NCBI RefSeq assembly: GCF_009193325.2
Contig: NZ_CP059856.1
Coordinates: forward strand, 2,418,001-2,482,000
Length of the DNA stretch: 64,000 nt
Reading direction: 5' to 3'
Source of the DNA: Bacteroides zhangwenhongii
GTDB taxonomy: Bacteria; Bacteroidota; Bacteroidia; Bacteroidales; Bacteroidaceae
Shown: in pieces, positions 54,867-63,953 of the stretch
Layout: each line of letters begins with the position of its first letter
How positions within the stretch are numbered: the stretch's first letter is position 1
Program-made: the position numbers and the translations under genes
Notes under the pieces: generated by a model
The model's input: the letters and a program-made list of their open reading frames with translations, nothing else
Database searches by the model: none
What the model was told of the DNA's origin: nothing

Positions 54867-55403
54867 TTAGTCTACTACTGTGTAAATGTCGGGATAGTTA
54901 CGTCCGAAGCCGTCATAGTCCAGACCGTATCCCACGATAAAGTCATTCGGTATCTCCATCGCTACATACTCGATGTTGAGGTCTACCTTCAACTTCTCCG
55001 GTTTCACCAGCAGAGAAGCGATGTGAATTTCCTGCGGATTGCGTGTACCTAATGTATCCAGCAGACGTTGCATGGTGAGCCCCGTATCCACAATATCTTC
55101 TACAATGACAACCGTACGTCCGGCAATGTCTTCATTCAAACCGATTACCTCTTTGATAACTCCTGTGGAAGTTACTCCCTGATAAGAAGCCAGCTTCACG
55201 AATGAGATCTCACAAGGAATCGTAATATGCTTCAATAGGTCGGCGGTAAACATAAAAGAACCGTTCAACACACTAAGGAAAAGCGGATTCTTACCTGCCA
55301 AATCGCGATTGATTTCGTTCGCTACACGAATCACTTCTTTCTGAATATCCTGTTCCTTAATAGAAACGGTAAACTGTTTGTCTTTTATCTGAATGGTATC
55401 CAT
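54867..55403 (-). CDS. hpt: Hypoxanthine phosphoribosyltransferase
   Basis: A 178-residue PRTase: 'NPLFLSVLNGSFMFTADLLKHI', 'TVVIVEDIVDTGLTMQRLLDTL' (PRPP loop) and 'VAMEIPNDFIVGYGLDYDGFGRNYPDIYTV'. It salvages hypoxanthine or guanine to IMP or GMP. A minus-strand -7 box TATTTTTG is at 55430-55437. First gene of the hpt-adk-obgE-pgeF-B3/B4 run. Confidence 0.95.
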   Translation of the reverse strand: MDTIQIKDKQFTVSIKEQDIQKEVIRVANEINRDLAGKNPLFLSVLNGSFMFTADLLKHITIPCEISFVKLASYQGVTSTGVIKEVIGLNEDIAGRTVVIVEDIVDTGLTMQRLLDTLGTRNPQEIHIASLLVKPEKLKVDLNIEYVAMEIPNDFIVGYGLDYDGFGRNYPDIYTVVD

Positions 55404-55444
55404 AACCGGTTATTTTAAAAAAGTTGTCGCAAAAATACAATTTT

Positions 55445-56989
55445 TTATTCTACTCCGTGCATCATCTTCTGTAATTTCTTCGACAGCAGGAACAGAATCA
55501 GTGAGGCGACGCCCGACATTACCACAAATACCATAAAGAAATCGTACATCGTTGCAATCTGGAAGCCCAGAATGGTCTTTACTTTTCCGTCTTCGGGATA
55601 AAGGCCACTCAACATACCGGCAAATTTGTTAGCGGTGGCAGTGGAAAGATACCATATACCCATCATCAGGGAAGCAAAACGCAACGGACTCAGTTTGTTC
55701 ACCATAGAAAGCCCGATAGGCGACAGGGCAATTTCACCCATAGTGTGGATAAAGTAAAGTCCCGTCAGCCAAATCATACTTACTTTCACTCCCGGAACCG
55801 CATCTTTCACTCCGAAACAGATGAAAAGATATCCCAAAGAGAGTAGCAGGAGGCCGATAGCCTGCTTGGTAGGGGAAGAAGGTTCCATTTTCCGTTTGTT
55901 CAGGAAACTCCATACCCCCGGCATGATGTAAGCCAGTACAACAACGAAAAGCGGATTGAAGGATTGAAACCAGGAAGCAGGCATTTCCCAACCCAAAATA
56001 TCGCGGTTGGTCTGTTCGGAGGCAAAAAGCGTCAGAGAAGCTCCCGCCTGTTCATAGGCAGCCCAGAAGAAAATCACAAAAAAGGCGACGATATAAATGA
56101 CAAAAATACGGCTACGCTCTATCTTTGTCAACGAACCATCCAACAGAATAAGTACCGGAAAGACGATGCAAGCCGTGAAAATACCGACACTAATCCAGTC
56201 ACCTGTGAATATGTAGCCGAAGAATGCCAATAGAACAGCAGTCAAGGCAGTTATTATTATGAGATTACGTATTTTTGTCCGTGCGTCCATCTTCGGGTGA
56301 GAGATGTGATCGGCCTTATCTTCTTTCTTCTCACGTTTTGCATCGGGGATGATACCGATAGCTTCGCCGGATGGAGAGAAAAGATATTTATTCTTTTGGG
56401 TTTCAAAAAGTATGACGGTAAATAGCGTCATGATTCCGGCTGCCAGAAATCCCCATTTAAAATCATGCGGATCACCGGTGTCTCCCAAGTAACCGCAAAT
56501 CAATGGAGCAGTAAAAGAACCGACATTCACTCCCATATAGAAAATGGTATATGCCGCATCTAACCGTTTGTCGCCCGGCTCGTAAAGCTGTCCAACCAGC
56601 GATGATACCGTCGGCTTAAAGCAACCGTTACCCAGAATCAAAAAGCCGAGTCCGCCATACATCAGCCAATGTGCCAGTTCGGTATTGTTCAATGTGGAAG
56701 CACTCATAAACATCAGGAACTGCCCGACGGCCATCATCACCGCACCCCAGAACACTGAACGGCGAATGCCCCAATATTTATCGGCTATATATCCGCCAAT
56801 CAACGGAGTCAGATAAACCAATCCGGTATAGCTGCCGTAAATAGACGCGGCCGCTTCTTTATCAAACAGTAAAGCTTGGGTCAGAAAGAGAATGAAAATC
56901 GCACGCATACCGTAGTAGCTGAAACGTTCTGCCGTGCTTGTTGCAAAAATCAGATAAAGGCCTTTAGGATGCCCTTTCAATGCGCTCAT
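55445..56989 (-). CDS. POT-family proton-coupled oligopeptide transporter
   Basis: A 514-residue MFS protein with about 14 helices. The N-terminal POT motifs are 'GLYLIFATSTAERFSYYGMRAIFILFLT' (ExxERFxYYG) and 'YTGLVYLTPLIGGYIADKYWGIRRSVFWGA'; 'NGCFKPTVSSLVGQLYEPGDKRLDAAYTIFYMGVNVGSF' follows, with 'MGEIALSPIGLSMVNKLSP' later. It imports di- and tripeptides with protons. A minus-strand -7 box TACCTTTG at 57019-57026 is its likely promoter. Confidence 0.93.
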   Translation of the reverse strand: MSALKGHPKGLYLIFATSTAERFSYYGMRAIFILFLTQALLFDKEAAASIYGSYTGLVYLTPLIGGYIADKYWGIRRSVFWGAVMMAVGQFLMFMSASTLNNTELAHWLMYGGLGFLILGNGCFKPTVSSLVGQLYEPGDKRLDAAYTIFYMGVNVGSFTAPLICGYLGDTGDPHDFKWGFLAAGIMTLFTVILFETQKNKYLFSPSGEAIGIIPDAKREKKEDKADHISHPKMDARTKIRNLIIITALTAVLLAFFGYIFTGDWISVGIFTACIVFPVLILLDGSLTKIERSRIFVIYIVAFFVIFFWAAYEQAGASLTLFASEQTNRDILGWEMPASWFQSFNPLFVVVLAYIMPGVWSFLNKRKMEPSSPTKQAIGLLLLSLGYLFICFGVKDAVPGVKVSMIWLTGLYFIHTMGEIALSPIGLSMVNKLSPLRFASLMMGIWYLSTATANKFAGMLSGLYPEDGKVKTILGFQIATMYDFFMVFVVMSGVASLILFLLSKKLQKMMHGVE

Positions 56990-57093
56990 GAGTTTATGTT
57001 TTAGTAGTTTATGGAGCGCAAAGGTACAAAAAACTAAATAAAATGCCTTAAAAAAGTTACTCTCTATTGAATGTAAACTTACTAACGATAGGT

Positions 57094-57279
57094 TATAAAG
57101 TTCTTTTCTACTATTCCTAAACTATAAACGAAGCTTGCGTTTATAAAAACAAAGGCTTTGATTATATAAACGCAAGCTTCATTTATATAATCAGAGGCTT
57201 CGTTTATAGTTTTATTACTGATAAAAGAAAGTTTATTACCTATACAAAAGAACTTTATATCCCGTAGAAAAGAACTTAT
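57094..57279. repeat. Layered, overlapping inverted repeats in the POT-nnr intergenic region
   Basis: Several perfect arms nest and compete: AAACTATAAACGAAGC (57119-57134) with 57197-57212; GAAGCTTGCGTTTATA (57131-57146) with TATAAACGCAAGCTTC (57165-57180); ATAAAGTTCTTTT (57095-57107) with 57246-57258; AAGTTCTTTTCTAC (57098-57111) with 57264-57277. The right side repeats AAAAGAACTT twice, so alternative folds are possible. No gene is seen between 57027 and 57396. It may be a cruciform, a regulatory RNA or a landing site; the function is unknown. Confidence 0.8.
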
Positions 57280-57396
57280 CGACCTATATTCTGACGGTCG
57301 TCTACCTACAATAAATGTGTTTTCTTCCTATAACAAACCGGAAAAGTCAGAAGAATCATGTACATTTGTGGGTAGAAAACTAAAAAGAACATCACA

Positions 57397-58926
57397 ATGA
57401 AAATATTTCCAAGCAGCAGTATCAAGAAATTGGACGCTTATACCATTGAGCACGAACCGATTGCATCAATTGACCTGATGGAACGTGCGGCAACAGTACT
57501 GACAAAAGCCATCACAGACAGATGGAGCACGGATACCCCCGTCACCGTTTTTGCCGGACCGGGAAACAATGGCGGAGACGCGTTAGCCATAGCCCGCATG
57601 ATGGCCGAAAAAGGATATAAGACAGAAGTATACCTCTTTAATACTAAAGGAAATCTTTCACCCGACTGCCAGACGAACAAGGAATTGGTGGAAATGATGG
57701 AAGAAGTTACATTCCACGAAATCAGTACGCAGTTCGTACCGCCGACTCTGACACCGGAACATTTGGTGATCGACGGGCTATTCGGGTCGGGACTGAACAA
57801 GCCGTTAAGCGGAGGTTTCGCTGCCGTAGTAAAGTACATCAATGCTTCTCCCGCCACAGTCGTTGCCATCGATATTCCTTCGGGGCTGATGGGAGAAGAG
57901 AACACGTTCAACGTGAAAAGCAATATCATCCGCGCAGACGTTACTTTCAGCCTGCAACTGCCGAAACTTGCCTTCCTTTTTGCCGAAAACACAGAGTTTG
58001 TCGGTGAATGGGAATTGTTGGATATCCAGTTGAGCGAAGAAGGAATCGAAGAAACGGAGACAAACTACGAAATGCTGGAGATAGAAGAAATCCGTTCACT
58101 TATCAAGCCACGCAAACAGTTTGCACACAAAGGGAACTTCGGTCACGCGTTGCTGATAGCAGGGTCAAAAGGAATGGCGGGAGCCTCCGTACTTGCCGCC
58201 CGCGCCTGCCTCCGTTCCGGTGTAGGATTACTGACCGTACATGCCCCGATATGCAATTATGATATTTTGCAAATGTCCGCACCGGAGGCTATGGTAGAGA
58301 CGGACGCCAGCGAAAACTATTTCGCCGTGCCGACCGACACCGATGATTACCAAGCAGTCGGCATAGGTCCGGGACTGGGGCGGAACGAGGAAACAGAAGC
58401 TGCCCTGATAGAGCAACTGGAACATTGCCAGACTCCCGTAGTATTGGACGCCGATGCACTGAATATCCTTGCCAATCATCGCCATACACTCACACATCTG
58501 CCGAAAGGCTCTATCCTCACTCCCCACCCGAAGGAGCTGGAACGCCTGACCGGCAAATGTCAGGATTCTTACGAGCGATTGACGAAGGCTTGTGAGCTTG
58601 CCCATACCGCCCATGTTCACATCGTTCTAAAAGGTGCTTACTCCGCCATCATTACTCCCGAAGGCAAATGTTTCTTCAATCCGACCGGAAATCCGGGAAT
58701 GGCAACCGGAGGTAGCGGCGATGTGCTGACAGGAGTGATTCTGGCTCTGCTTGCACAGGGGTACTCCAGCGAAGAAGCTGCCAAAATAGGTACGTACATT
58801 CACGGATTGGCAGGAGACATCGCACAGAAGAAACAAGGTATGACCGGGCTGATTGCAAGTGATATTATCACCTGCCTGCCCGCAGCTTGGCGGCTTGTAA
58901 GCACGGCTTTTTCATTTAAGCTTTGA
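57397..58926 (+). CDS. nnr: Bifunctional NAD(P)H-hydrate epimerase/dehydratase, 3' end altered by an IS
   Basis: A 509-residue protein. The N-terminal YjeF epimerase domain (about 1-215: 'FAGPGNNGGDALAIARMMAEKGY', 'IDGLFGSGLNKPLSGGF', 'VAIDIPSGLMGEEN') is followed by the ADP-dependent dehydratase domain ('HKGNFGHALLIAGSKGMAGASVLAARACLRSG', 'TPHPKELERLTG', 'NPTGNPGMATGGSGDVLTGVILALLAQG'). It repairs damaged NADHX and NADPHX. The last codons before the stop (ACG GCT TTT TCA TTT AAG CTT TGA) lie inside the left end of an insertion sequence; the original end would have read ...RLVSE then stop, resuming at 60442. About seven terminal residues differ, probably with little effect. Confidence 0.93.
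   Translation: MKIFPSSSIKKLDAYTIEHEPIASIDLMERAATVLTKAITDRWSTDTPVTVFAGPGNNGGDALAIARMMAEKGYKTEVYLFNTKGNLSPDCQTNKELVEMMEEVTFHEISTQFVPPTLTPEHLVIDGLFGSGLNKPLSGGFAAVVKYINASPATVVAIDIPSGLMGEENTFNVKSNIIRADVTFSLQLPKLAFLFAENTEFVGEWELLDIQLSEEGIEETETNYEMLEIEEIRSLIKPRKQFAHKGNFGHALLIAGSKGMAGASVLAARACLRSGVGLLTVHAPICNYDILQMSAPEAMVETDASENYFAVPTDTDDYQAVGIGPGLGRNEETEAALIEQLEHCQTPVVLDADALNILANHRHTLTHLPKGSILTPHPKELERLTGKCQDSYERLTKACELAHTAHVHIVLKGAYSAIITPEGKCFFNPTGNPGMATGGSGDVLTGVILALLAQGYSSEEAAKIGTYIHGLAGDIAQKKQGMTGLIASDIITCLPAAWRLVSTAFSFKL
58893..58901 (+). repeat. Target site duplication, left copy
   Basis: GCTTGTAAG, repeated at 60433-60441 on the other side of the insertion sequence. Confidence 0.85.
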
Positions 58927-60432
58927 TTTAGGGATATAATCTCCCTACCCATGCCAGTGCGGCATGGGAGCTAATCCAGTTGTTGATAATCAATAATTTA
59001 CAAATATATCAAATCTAAATTTTTCTCATTTTTGAGCCAGAAAATGTAACACCTTAGTGAAGCTTACCGATAATTCCCTTGTTATCTCAGCTGTACCTTT
59101 TCGCTTATCTGATATTTTTTTCCTTCTGTTCTTCCAAACAGCAATCAGTGCCAAGACCATCCTTTGAATTGTGTCGAGGTTTCTAGCCGCCCGTTCAGCC
59201 TTACGCTTTATACTATCCTGCCGGAGGTTTCGGTCAAGATCCCAGTGCATGCTTTCAATAGCCCAATGCTGTTTGGTTATCTGACTAAGCCGCTCTGCAC
59301 TGCTATCCAGGCTTGAAATGTAGAGTCGCTGTTCAGATGTAGTCTTGCCATCAGACTTTTTCTCGGTAGATGTGAGTATTTCTATAACAGTCAAATTGCC
59401 ATTCCATTTTTCCTTGTCGACAATAAGTTCTTCCCCACGGTATATACGGCATATCCTTGACTCAATCCTGCCGTGTTCCAAGTATGGACCTTCCTTGTAG
59501 ACATCAGTGGGGGTGGCGGTCTTTATAGAGTCTTCAAGGCCATAACGCAAAGATCTTTGATTCGCCTTGAGTTCGATCACGAAGTCTGCTCCCTTATCTC
59601 TAATCTTGTCTATTATTACCTTTTGGAATGACATGGCATCTGCTGTGACCACACATCCTGACACGTCTAGTTTGTCCAATAACCGGGGCACGGATTTGAT
59701 TTCATTACTTTTCTCCTTGCAAACATCAGTAGCCAGAGTAAAGCCCGAACCAAGTGAGTATGCAGATACGATATCAGGGTTACGTCCGTTCTCGTACAAG
59801 GTACCTCGCATGGCCTTGCCATCAATACAAATGATATCAGTTGCCGAAGAGGATATTTCCTTGCGGAAAACGTCTGCAAAAGCAGACATTCGGTCAGCCA
59901 TCTTTTCATCGTCTATGCTTTGAAACACACGGCAAAGCGTAGCTTCTGACGGCAAACCATATGGAAATAGCCCTTTCGCCTGCAGGCGTTTCAAGTGGCG
60001 TTTGCCAAATTGAAGTATTTCAGCTCTGGTAATACACTTGCTGAGCCTCCCCAATATGACAAGCATGAGTATGTCTTCAAGTTTGTGTTTGAAGTTTCCC
60101 CTGCTTGTTCTGCGGTATTCAGGGACTGAGGATACAAATTTTCTCAAATGAGTCATGATGCTGCCACGAAGACAGTCAAGGTGTTTTTTCTTTAGTGGTA
60201 TTGTACGTAAAAACTTGTATATCAATAAAATAAATCGTATTTTTGCTATCGCAAAAACAAAGGCGGAAGACAATATTAACACCATATCTTATTGAATTCC
60301 GCCTAAAAAAAATAAAAATGAACGATAAGAAGAAACACCTAAGGCGGTGCTTCCGCATCGCTGCGCACGAATATAAGGAATTTTACTGCAATAACAAGCG
60401 ATGAACAATATTTCTTAAATGAAAAAGCCGTG
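58902..60432 (-). mobile_element. ISAs1-family insertion sequence, 1531 bp, complete
   Basis: Perfect 19-bp terminal inverted repeats: CACGGCTTTTTCATTTAAG (58902-58920) and its reverse complement (60414-60432). Both are flanked by the 9-bp direct repeat GCTTGTAAG. One transposase gene (59026-60156) on the minus strand is inside. Perfect ends and duplication point to a fairly recent insertion into the end of nnr. An imperfectly paired hairpin GGCGGAA ... TTCCGCC (60262-60302) lies upstream of the transposase start, and CCCATGCC/GGCATGGG (58948-58968) lies near the left end. Confidence 0.9.
59026..60156 (-). CDS. ISAs1-family transposase
   Basis: A 376-residue DDE transposase. N-terminal 'GNFKHKLEDILMLVILGRLSKC' is the family's H-repeat-like start. 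The catalytic Asp112 is in 'DIICIDGKAMRGT', Asp173 in 'VVTADAMSFQ', and Glu301 in 'WAIESMHWDLDRNLRQD'. ATG at 60156 gives the usual family length; the longer frame to 60285 adds an unlikely hydrophobic leader. The frame is intact, so the element is probably active. Confidence 0.93.
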   Translation of the reverse strand: MTHLRKFVSSVPEYRRTSRGNFKHKLEDILMLVILGRLSKCITRAEILQFGKRHLKRLQAKGLFPYGLPSEATLCRVFQSIDDEKMADRMSAFADVFRKEISSSATDIICIDGKAMRGTLYENGRNPDIVSAYSLGSGFTLATDVCKEKSNEIKSVPRLLDKLDVSGCVVTADAMSFQKVIIDKIRDKGADFVIELKANQRSLRYGLEDSIKTATPTDVYKEGPYLEHGRIESRICRIYRGEELIVDKEKWNGNLTVIEILTSTEKKSDGKTTSEQRLYISSLDSSAERLSQITKQHWAIESMHWDLDRNLRQDSIKRKAERAARNLDTIQRMVLALIAVWKNRRKKISDKRKGTAEITRELSVSFTKVLHFLAQK

Positions 60433-60441
60433 GCTTGTAAG
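60433..60441 (+). repeat. Target site duplication, right copy
   Basis: GCTTGTAAG, identical to 58893-58901. It is followed by CGAATAA, which restores the ancestral nnr stop (AGC GAA TAA). Confidence 0.85.
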
Positions 60442-60521
60442 CGAATAAAAGTTAAGAACTTAGTGTTTATTTCAATAACTTCATTAACTTTGTTTTCAAA
60501 ACAGTTAAAAAAGAACCGAAT

Positions 60522-61589
60522 ATGAAAAAACTGATTATAGCGGCGGGCCTGCTGATGACGACCTCCGCCTACGCACAGACCGAAGTATTGACAGGAGTCA
60601 CTCGTGGAAAAGACTACGGAGTGGTATATAGTCTTCCCAAGACTCAAATAGAGCTTGAAATAAAAGCGAATAAAGTGAAGTATACTCCGGGTGAATTCAG
60701 TAAGTACGCCGACCGCTATTTACGGTTGAACAACGTCTCTACCGATCCCGAAGTGTATTGGGAACTGGCAAGCGTAAAAGTGAAATCCGTAGGAGTGCCC
60801 AATGGCGACGCTACTTACTTTGTGAAATTGAAAGATAAAACGGTAGCTCCTCTTATGGAACTGACCGAGGATGGTATCGTAAAGTCCATCAACGTGCCTT
60901 ACAGCCAAAACGGTTCTGCAAAGAAGAATACTCCGACCGCTCCTGCCGGACAGGTGAGCGCCAATCCCCGCGACTTCCTGACCGAAGAGATTCTGATGGC
61001 AAACTCCACCGCCAAGATGGCGGAACTGGTAGCCAAAGAAATCTATAATATCCGCGAAAGCAAAAACGCATTATTACGCGGACAGGCCGACAATATGCCG
61101 TCGGACGGTGCGCAGCTCAAAATCATGATAGACAACCTGAACTTGCAGGAAGAAGCCATGACCAAAATGTTCTCCGGCATACGGGAAAAAGAAGAAAAGA
61201 CCTTCACCGTACGCCTTACACCGGATAAAGAGTTCAGTAATGAAGTGGCTTTCCGCTTTTCCAAGAAACTGGGCGTGGTTGCCAACAACGACTTGGCAGG
61301 AACTCCGTTCTATATCAGCTTGAAAGACTTGAAAACGGTAAAAATACCGCAGGAAGACGGAAAGAAGAAAAAAGACTTGGAAGGAATCGCTTACAATGTA
61401 CCCGGACAGGCATTGGTTACACTGACCGACGGAAAGAAGAAACTTTATGAAGGTGAACTCCCTGTCACTCAGTTTGGTATAATAGAGTATCTGGCTCCGG
61501 TTCTATTCAATAAGAACTCGACTATCAAAGTGTACTTTGACCCGAATACCGGAGGATTGCTTAAAGTGGATAGAGAAGAAGGAAAATAG
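60522..61589 (+). CDS. DUF4831-type exported protein
   Basis: A 355-residue protein with a signal peptide (MKKLIIAAGLLMTTSAYAQ). 'VLTGVTRGKDYGVVYSLPKTQIELEIKANKVKYTPGEFSKYADRYL' and 'LTEEILMANSTAKMAELVAKEIYNIRESKNALLRGQADNMPSDG' are the text I associate with DUF4831. It is mostly beta with a helical middle. Role unknown; probably periplasmic. A -7 box TAACTTTG lies at 60485-60492. The gene is 80 bases beyond the IS. Confidence 0.8.
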   Translation: MKKLIIAAGLLMTTSAYAQTEVLTGVTRGKDYGVVYSLPKTQIELEIKANKVKYTPGEFSKYADRYLRLNNVSTDPEVYWELASVKVKSVGVPNGDATYFVKLKDKTVAPLMELTEDGIVKSINVPYSQNGSAKKNTPTAPAGQVSANPRDFLTEEILMANSTAKMAELVAKEIYNIRESKNALLRGQADNMPSDGAQLKIMIDNLNLQEEAMTKMFSGIREKEEKTFTVRLTPDKEFSNEVAFRFSKKLGVVANNDLAGTPFYISLKDLKTVKIPQEDGKKKKDLEGIAYNVPGQALVTLTDGKKKLYEGELPVTQFGIIEYLAPVLFNKNSTIKVYFDPNTGGLLKVDREEGK

Positions 61590-61619
61590 AAGGAACGCAT
61601 TATCCATATTTTCTTCTCT

Positions 61620-61970
61620 TTACTCAATCGGCTTCATTAACTTTATAAATCCGTCTTTCTGCATCTGAGAAAGATAGATAGTGATACGCGACTCGTAGCC
61701 CGCTTCATGATGGAAGTGGTCTGCGAGTTTCTCTATAATCTCACGTACCGTACGTTTCCCATCTATCAGTTCCCATACAGCCGTACCGTGTTCCTCCAAA
61801 TATATCCGACGCTCTTTCGACATCCCTTTCGGTACAAGAAAGCGTTGCATCCACGAATACTTAAAACGGGGAAAGGAGAGCACAATAGTCTCTCCTTCCC
61901 GTTCTGCTGTTATATGTTCACTGCGACAGGGAATAACCTCTAACAGGTTTGTTTTCTCTTTGCCAGCCAT
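61620..61970 (-). CDS. PqqD-family peptide-binding domain protein
   Basis: A 116-residue protein. 'FLVPKGMSKERRIYLEEHGTAVWELIDGKRTVREIIEKLADHFHHE' is the PqqD/RRE signature (G..VWELIDG..TV.EII), followed by a helical tail (ITIYLSQMQKDGFIKLMKPIE). PqqD domains bind leader peptides for radical SAM or other modification enzymes, but none is encoded next to it. It sits 5 bases after an MFS transporter gene on the same strand. Its partner is unknown. Confidence 0.82.
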   Translation of the reverse strand: MAGKEKTNLLEVIPCRSEHITAEREGETIVLSFPRFKYSWMQRFLVPKGMSKERRIYLEEHGTAVWELIDGKRTVREIIEKLADHFHHEAGYESRITIYLSQMQKDGFIKLMKPIE

Positions 61971-61975
61971 CGTTT

Positions 61976-63364
61976 TTATTTCTGAATATTTGCTTCCTCC
62001 AAACCGTAACCTTTCTTTCTGTTCTCTGCTTTCAACATCAAAGCAACGATCAAAGCCAATATGCCAAAGAGAGCAAAAATACTCATCGGCAATGTATAGT
62101 CATAGGTTTGCGCGCCATCCACTACCGGACCTTTGCAATAAGAATTCAGTACCCATCCGATCAACAAAGGCACACCCATCAATCCCCAATTCTGTACCCA
62201 GAAGATCAAGGCATAAGCCGTACCCAATTGTTTTTCCGGAATAATCTTCGGAACAGAAGGCCACATGGCCGAAGGTACCAACGAGAAAGCAAATCCCAAG
62301 ATAATCATGATAATCGTAGCAAACCACCATACATTCAGGATAGGCAGAGCGAACATGGTATGCACGAATATCAACATGACAGATCCGATAACCATCAATG
62401 TAGCCCCCTTACCGATACGGTCATACAAGGAACCGAACAACGGTGTCAACACAATAGCGCCGATCGGCAACAGTCCGGGAATAGTTCCCGCCAATTTCGG
62501 GTCCACGCTATACTTCTGAACCATCAAATCGGCGGCATACTTGATGAACGGGAACACAGCCGAATAGAACAGCACACACAGAAGGGCAATCAACCAGAAT
62601 CCCTTGTTGGTAATGATATACACAATATCTTTCATACGGAACGGTTCTTCCGGTTCCAATCCTTCCGCATCCAACGACGCATCCAGTTTCTTATCGTAGA
62701 AAGTATAAATGAAGAAGGCGATTGTACCTACACACAACATTATGAGACAAAACAAAATAGGAGCAGGAATATTGGTATGGAACGCACCGCCTTCGTCCGT
62801 ATATCCGAAGAAGTCCGCCAAAGGAACAGTCATCACCATAGCCAAAGTCGTCCCGATACGCGCCGTAGCCATTTCAAGTCCCATAGCCAACGCCATTTCT
62901 TTACCCTTAAACCATTTGACGATAATCTTGGAAACAGTGATTCCCGCAATCTCGACACCCACACCGAAGATGGCATATCCCAATGCGGCAAGAGTCACTT
63001 GGGTCTTGAAGCCGAAAAGCATGGCGCCTTCGGGGAAGGTAGTAGAAATGGCATAGTATTTCAATCCACAGCCGAATACCATCAACAGACATGCCCCCAT
63101 TCCGGTAAAACGGACACCCATCTTATCCAGAATGATACCACCGAAGATCAACATCAACAAGAATACGTTAAACCAGCCGTATGCACTTGTGAAGAAACCG
63201 TAATCAAGGCTATCCCATAATAATTCTTTCTCAAGCATGGGTTTTAGCGGAGACATTACGTCAGTGAGGAAATAGCCGCATAGCATAGTAAAAGCGACCA
63301 ATGCAAGAACACTCCAGCGTAACACTGCGGAGTCATTCAATTTCTTTTTTAATTGTTCTGTCAT
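61976..63364 (-). CDS. MFS transporter
   Basis: A 462-residue transporter with 12 helices: 'WSVLALVAFTMLCGYFLTDVMSPLKPMLEKELLWDSLDYGFFTSAYGWFNVFLLMLIFGGIILDKMGVR' holds the MFS motif A-like GIILDKMGVR, and 'GSLYDRIGKGATLMV' is its second-half copy. A substrate cannot be named; the two closing helices and the polar tail (KAENRKKGYGLEEANIQK) are ordinary. Tight spacing to the PqqD gene suggests a shared transcript, possibly exporting or importing a modified peptide-related compound; that link is inference. Confidence 0.88.
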   Translation of the reverse strand: MTEQLKKKLNDSAVLRWSVLALVAFTMLCGYFLTDVMSPLKPMLEKELLWDSLDYGFFTSAYGWFNVFLLMLIFGGIILDKMGVRFTGMGACLLMVFGCGLKYYAISTTFPEGAMLFGFKTQVTLAALGYAIFGVGVEIAGITVSKIIVKWFKGKEMALAMGLEMATARIGTTLAMVMTVPLADFFGYTDEGGAFHTNIPAPILFCLIMLCVGTIAFFIYTFYDKKLDASLDAEGLEPEEPFRMKDIVYIITNKGFWLIALLCVLFYSAVFPFIKYAADLMVQKYSVDPKLAGTIPGLLPIGAIVLTPLFGSLYDRIGKGATLMVIGSVMLIFVHTMFALPILNVWWFATIIMIILGFAFSLVPSAMWPSVPKIIPEKQLGTAYALIFWVQNWGLMGVPLLIGWVLNSYCKGPVVDGAQTYDYTLPMSIFALFGILALIVALMLKAENRKKGYGLEEANIQK

Positions 63365-63404
63365 TGTTATATTTAAAAAGTGATTAATAATCTAAAACAA
63401 TTAA

Positions 63405-63500
63405 GCGCGGATTACACTGACCACCCGGAACATTGAGAATCCGTGTAATCCGCGTAATCCGCGCCTAACAATATGTTAATGTGACAATATGCTAATATGC
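63405..63500. repeat. Imperfect palindromic repeat and short tandem units before the MFS gene
   Basis: GCGCGGATTAC (63405-63415) pairs with GTAATCCGCGC (63454-63464); inside is GAGAATCCGTGTAATCCG, a C-for-T form of the repeat at 34657-34749. Two 16-base units, CAATATGTTAATGTGA and CAATATGCTAATATGC, follow near 63469-63500. Confidence 0.65.
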
Positions 63501-63551
63501 CAATGTACTGCGAAACGCCGAACGAAAACTGGCATAACGGCAAATTATTAA

Positions 63552-63947
63552 TTATTCTGCTGCAGGAGCAGGAGTTTCAGTAGCCGGCGCCGGAGTCTCG
63601 GTAGCTGGCGCATCAGCAGCAGGAGCTTCTGTTTGCGGTGCAGCTGTACCTGCGGGCAAGTTATACGGGTTAGTTTGTTGTTCCTTCTGTGCCTGTTCCA
63701 ACACTGCGTCTGTAGCAACAGCCGAACTAGGAACCACATAAGCGGTAGCAATGCTCATTACAACCATAAAGATAGCCAAACCCCATGTTGCTTTTTCAAG
63801 AAAATCTGTAGTCTTGCGCACGCCCATAATAGCGTTAGATGAAGAAAAACCGGAAGCAAGTCCGCCTCCTTTTGAGTTCTGAATCAGCACGATGAAGCAC
63901 ATCAACAGGGCTGCAATCACCATTAAGATAACGAATAATAAGTACAT
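63552..63947 (-). CDS. secG: Preprotein translocase subunit SecG
   Basis: A 131-residue protein. 'MYLLFVILMVIAALLMCFIVLIQNSKGGGLASGFSSSNAIMGVRKTTDFLEKATWGLAIFMVVMSIATAYV' has the two SecG helices and the QNSKGGGLA loop. The tail is an Ala/Pro/Thr/Glu repeat (APAADAPATETPAPATETPA), longer than in most SecG proteins. It supports SecYEG export. It lies just downstream of another gene at the window edge. Confidence 0.93.
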   Translation of the reverse strand: MYLLFVILMVIAALLMCFIVLIQNSKGGGLASGFSSSNAIMGVRKTTDFLEKATWGLAIFMVVMSIATAYVVPSSAVATDAVLEQAQKEQQTNPYNLPAGTAAPQTEAPAADAPATETPAPATETPAPAAE

Positions 63948-63953
63948 TTTTAG

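Noticed and set aside
57119..57212. CRISPR-like array in the repeat-rich gap before nnr
   Set aside because: Arms are inverted rather than direct repeats with spacers, and no cas gene is present.
58948..58968. Terminator of nnr (CCCATGCC hairpin)
   Set aside because: It lies inside the insertion sequence and lacks a T run, so it belongs to the IS end.
59667..59923. Frames on both strands inside the transposase gene
   Set aside because: They are shadows; the transposase frame is intact with all DDE residues.
61949..63220. 423-codon frame on the plus strand
   Set aside because: It is the antisense of the MFS transporter, with His/Gln/Ser-rich text typical of a shadow frame.
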